This document shows, piece after piece, positions 62,934 to 64,000 of a stretch of 64,000 nt of DNA. Under the pieces are notes generated by a model. The model did no database searches and was not told the origin of the DNA. It was given only the letters and a program-made list of their open reading frames with translations. The DNA lies in the NCBI RefSeq assembly GCF_014203695.1, contig NZ_JACHJO010000008.1:62001-126000 (forward strand). Direction: 5' to 3'. The DNA comes from Nocardiopsis algeriensis (GTDB lineage Bacteria > Actinomycetota > Actinomycetes > Streptosporangiales > Streptosporangiaceae). Both the position numbers and the translations under genes were made by a program. The stretch's first letter is position 1. Each line of letters begins with the position of its first letter.

Positions 62934-64000
62934 GTGAACCACGCGCACGACGACAACTACGACGACCTGCCCGAACAGATGCGAGTCCGGCGCCAGAAGC
63001 TGGACCGGTTGCGGGAGCAGGGCATCGACCCCTTTCCCGTCTCCTTCCCCCGTTCCGCGTCGATCAAGGCCGTGCGTGACAAACACCAGGGTCTGGAGCC
63101 CGACACCCACACGGGCGTCGACGTCTCCATCGCCGGCCGGGTGATGCTGTACCGCACCGGCGGCAAGCTGTGCTTCGCCACGCTGCGCGACGAGACCGGC
63201 GACCTCCAGGTGATGCTGTCGCTGGACCAGGTCGGCGCCGAGCGCCTGGAGGCCTGGAAGACCGACGTCGACCTGGGCGACCACGTGGGTGTGGAGGGCG
63301 AGGTCGTCACCTCCCGCCGCGGCGAGCTCTCGGTCATGGTCCGCTCCTGGACGCTCACGGCCAAGTGCCTGCGCCCCCTGCCGGAGAAGCACAAGGGCCT
63401 GACCGATCCCGAGGCCCGGGTGCGGCAGCGCTACGTGGACCTCATCGTCAACCCCGAGTCCCAGCAGATGGTCCGCCGCCGCTCGGCCGCCATCCGGGCC
63501 ATCCGGGACTCGCTCACCGCACGCGACTACATCGAGGTCGAGACCCCGATGCTGATGCGGGTGCACGGCGGGGCCACGGCGCGCCCCTTCACCACCCACA
63601 TCAACGCCTACGACATGGACCTGTACCTGCGCATCGCCCCCGAGCTGTCGCTCAAGCGGCTGGTGGTGGGAGGTCTGGAGCGGGTCTTCGAGATCAACCG
63701 CAACTTCCGCAACGAGGGCGCGGACTCCACGCACAACCCCGAGTTCACGATGCTGGAGTTCTACCAGGCCTACGCCGACTACAACGTCATGGCCGACGTC
63801 ACCCGCGAGCTGATCCAGGACGCGGCCCGCGCCGTGTTCGGCTCCACCGTGGTCGAGCGCGACGGCGAGAGCTACGACCTCGGTGGGGAGTGGCCGCAGA
63901 TCACCCTGTACGGGGCGGTCTCCGAGGCCCTCGGCGCCGAGGTCGGTCCGCGCACCCCGGTCGAGGAGGTTCGGCGCCTGGCCGCGGACAAGGGAGTCGA
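62934..64000 (+). CDS. lysS: Lysyl-tRNA synthetase (class II), N-terminal part, cut by window end
   Basis: The first 355 codons are present. An OB-fold anticodon-binding domain ([38 protein letters not shown]) is followed by class II motif 1 ([20 protein letters not shown]) and motif 2 ([36 protein letters not shown]). Motif 3 lies beyond the window. The start [20 protein letters not shown] was chosen because TAGGAT lies 7 nt upstream; a GTG 6 nt earlier is possible. Confidence 0.96.
   Translation, partial: MNHAHDDNYDDLPEQMRVRRQKLDRLREQGIDPFPVSFPRSASIKAVRDKHQGLEPDTHTGVDVSIAGRVMLYRTGGKLCFATLRDETGDLQVMLSLDQVGAERLEAWKTDVDLGDHVGVEGEVVTSRRGELSVMVRSWTLTAKCLRPLPEKHKGLTDPEARVRQRYVDLIVNPESQQMVRRRSAAIRAIRDSLTARDYIEVETPMLMRVHGGATARPFTTHINAYDMDLYLRIAPELSLKRLVVGGLERVFEINRNFRNEGADSTHNPEFTMLEFYQAYADYNVMADVTRELIQDAARAVFGSTVVERDGESYDLGGEWPQITLYGAVSEALGAEVGPRTPVEEVRRLAADKGV

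Overview
The window is high-GC actinobacterial chromosome. Two blocks, topA / tmk-fusion / holB and ppa / dacB / tilS / hpt / ftsH / folE-folP-folB-folK / panC-nadBC-coaX / lysS, have the gene order I know from Streptomyces and relatives. Chaplin-like and GerW-like proteins and an LPXTG wall protein point to a sporulating, filamentous actinomycete. The fused NadB-NadC and overall feel suggest Nocardiopsis or another Streptosporangiales member; that placement is inference, not a database match.

Layout. 1-7,040: end of a DeoR regulator, a pyridoxine-type kinase, a TetR-DUF418-ankyrin group and a Fur-catalase pair. 7,041-9,577: accessory island with a Pro-rich protein, a serine-kinase-like ATPase, a 246-bp tandem repeat array with long inverted arms and a broken Rpn-like nuclease fragment. 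9,578-12,408: TetR/MFS efflux pair and a GerW-like protein. 12,444-21,351: sialic-acid island, with a GntR regulator divergent from a seven-gene operon for an SBP, permease, fused permease-ATPase, ATPase, lyase, kinase and epimerase. 21,367-24,798: self-contained cytochrome P450 operon with its ferredoxin, ferredoxin reductase and LysR regulator. 25,000-25,288: tRNA-Leu(GAG) next to a dead integrase tail.

25,433-29,529: M20 peptidase, two secreted proteins (one sortase-anchored), then three copies of a structured repeat ahead of topA. 29,530-37,968: topA, a membrane-fused thymidylate kinase, the DNA polymerase III delta-prime subunit and a secreted TAP-type hydrolase. 37,969-42,437: small-gene accessory region with tRNA-Thr(CGT), several very small membrane proteins and an ECF-sigma-like protein. 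42,497-64,000: dense housekeeping block from ppa to lysS (cut by the window end), interrupted after tilS by a second structured repeat array.

How genes work together. SatABCD-NanAKE would import and degrade sialic acid to GlcNAc-6-P under the divergent GntR protein. FolE, FolP, FolB and FolK make folate. PanC and CoaX belong to CoA synthesis, and NadB-NadC supplies NAD. The P450 operon carries its own electron chain. Several genes look leaderless, with a TANNNT box 6-8 nt before the start codon. No rRNA, CRISPR array or intact mobile element was seen. The most unusual signals are the three repeat arrays; two show compensatory base changes that argue for folded RNA.
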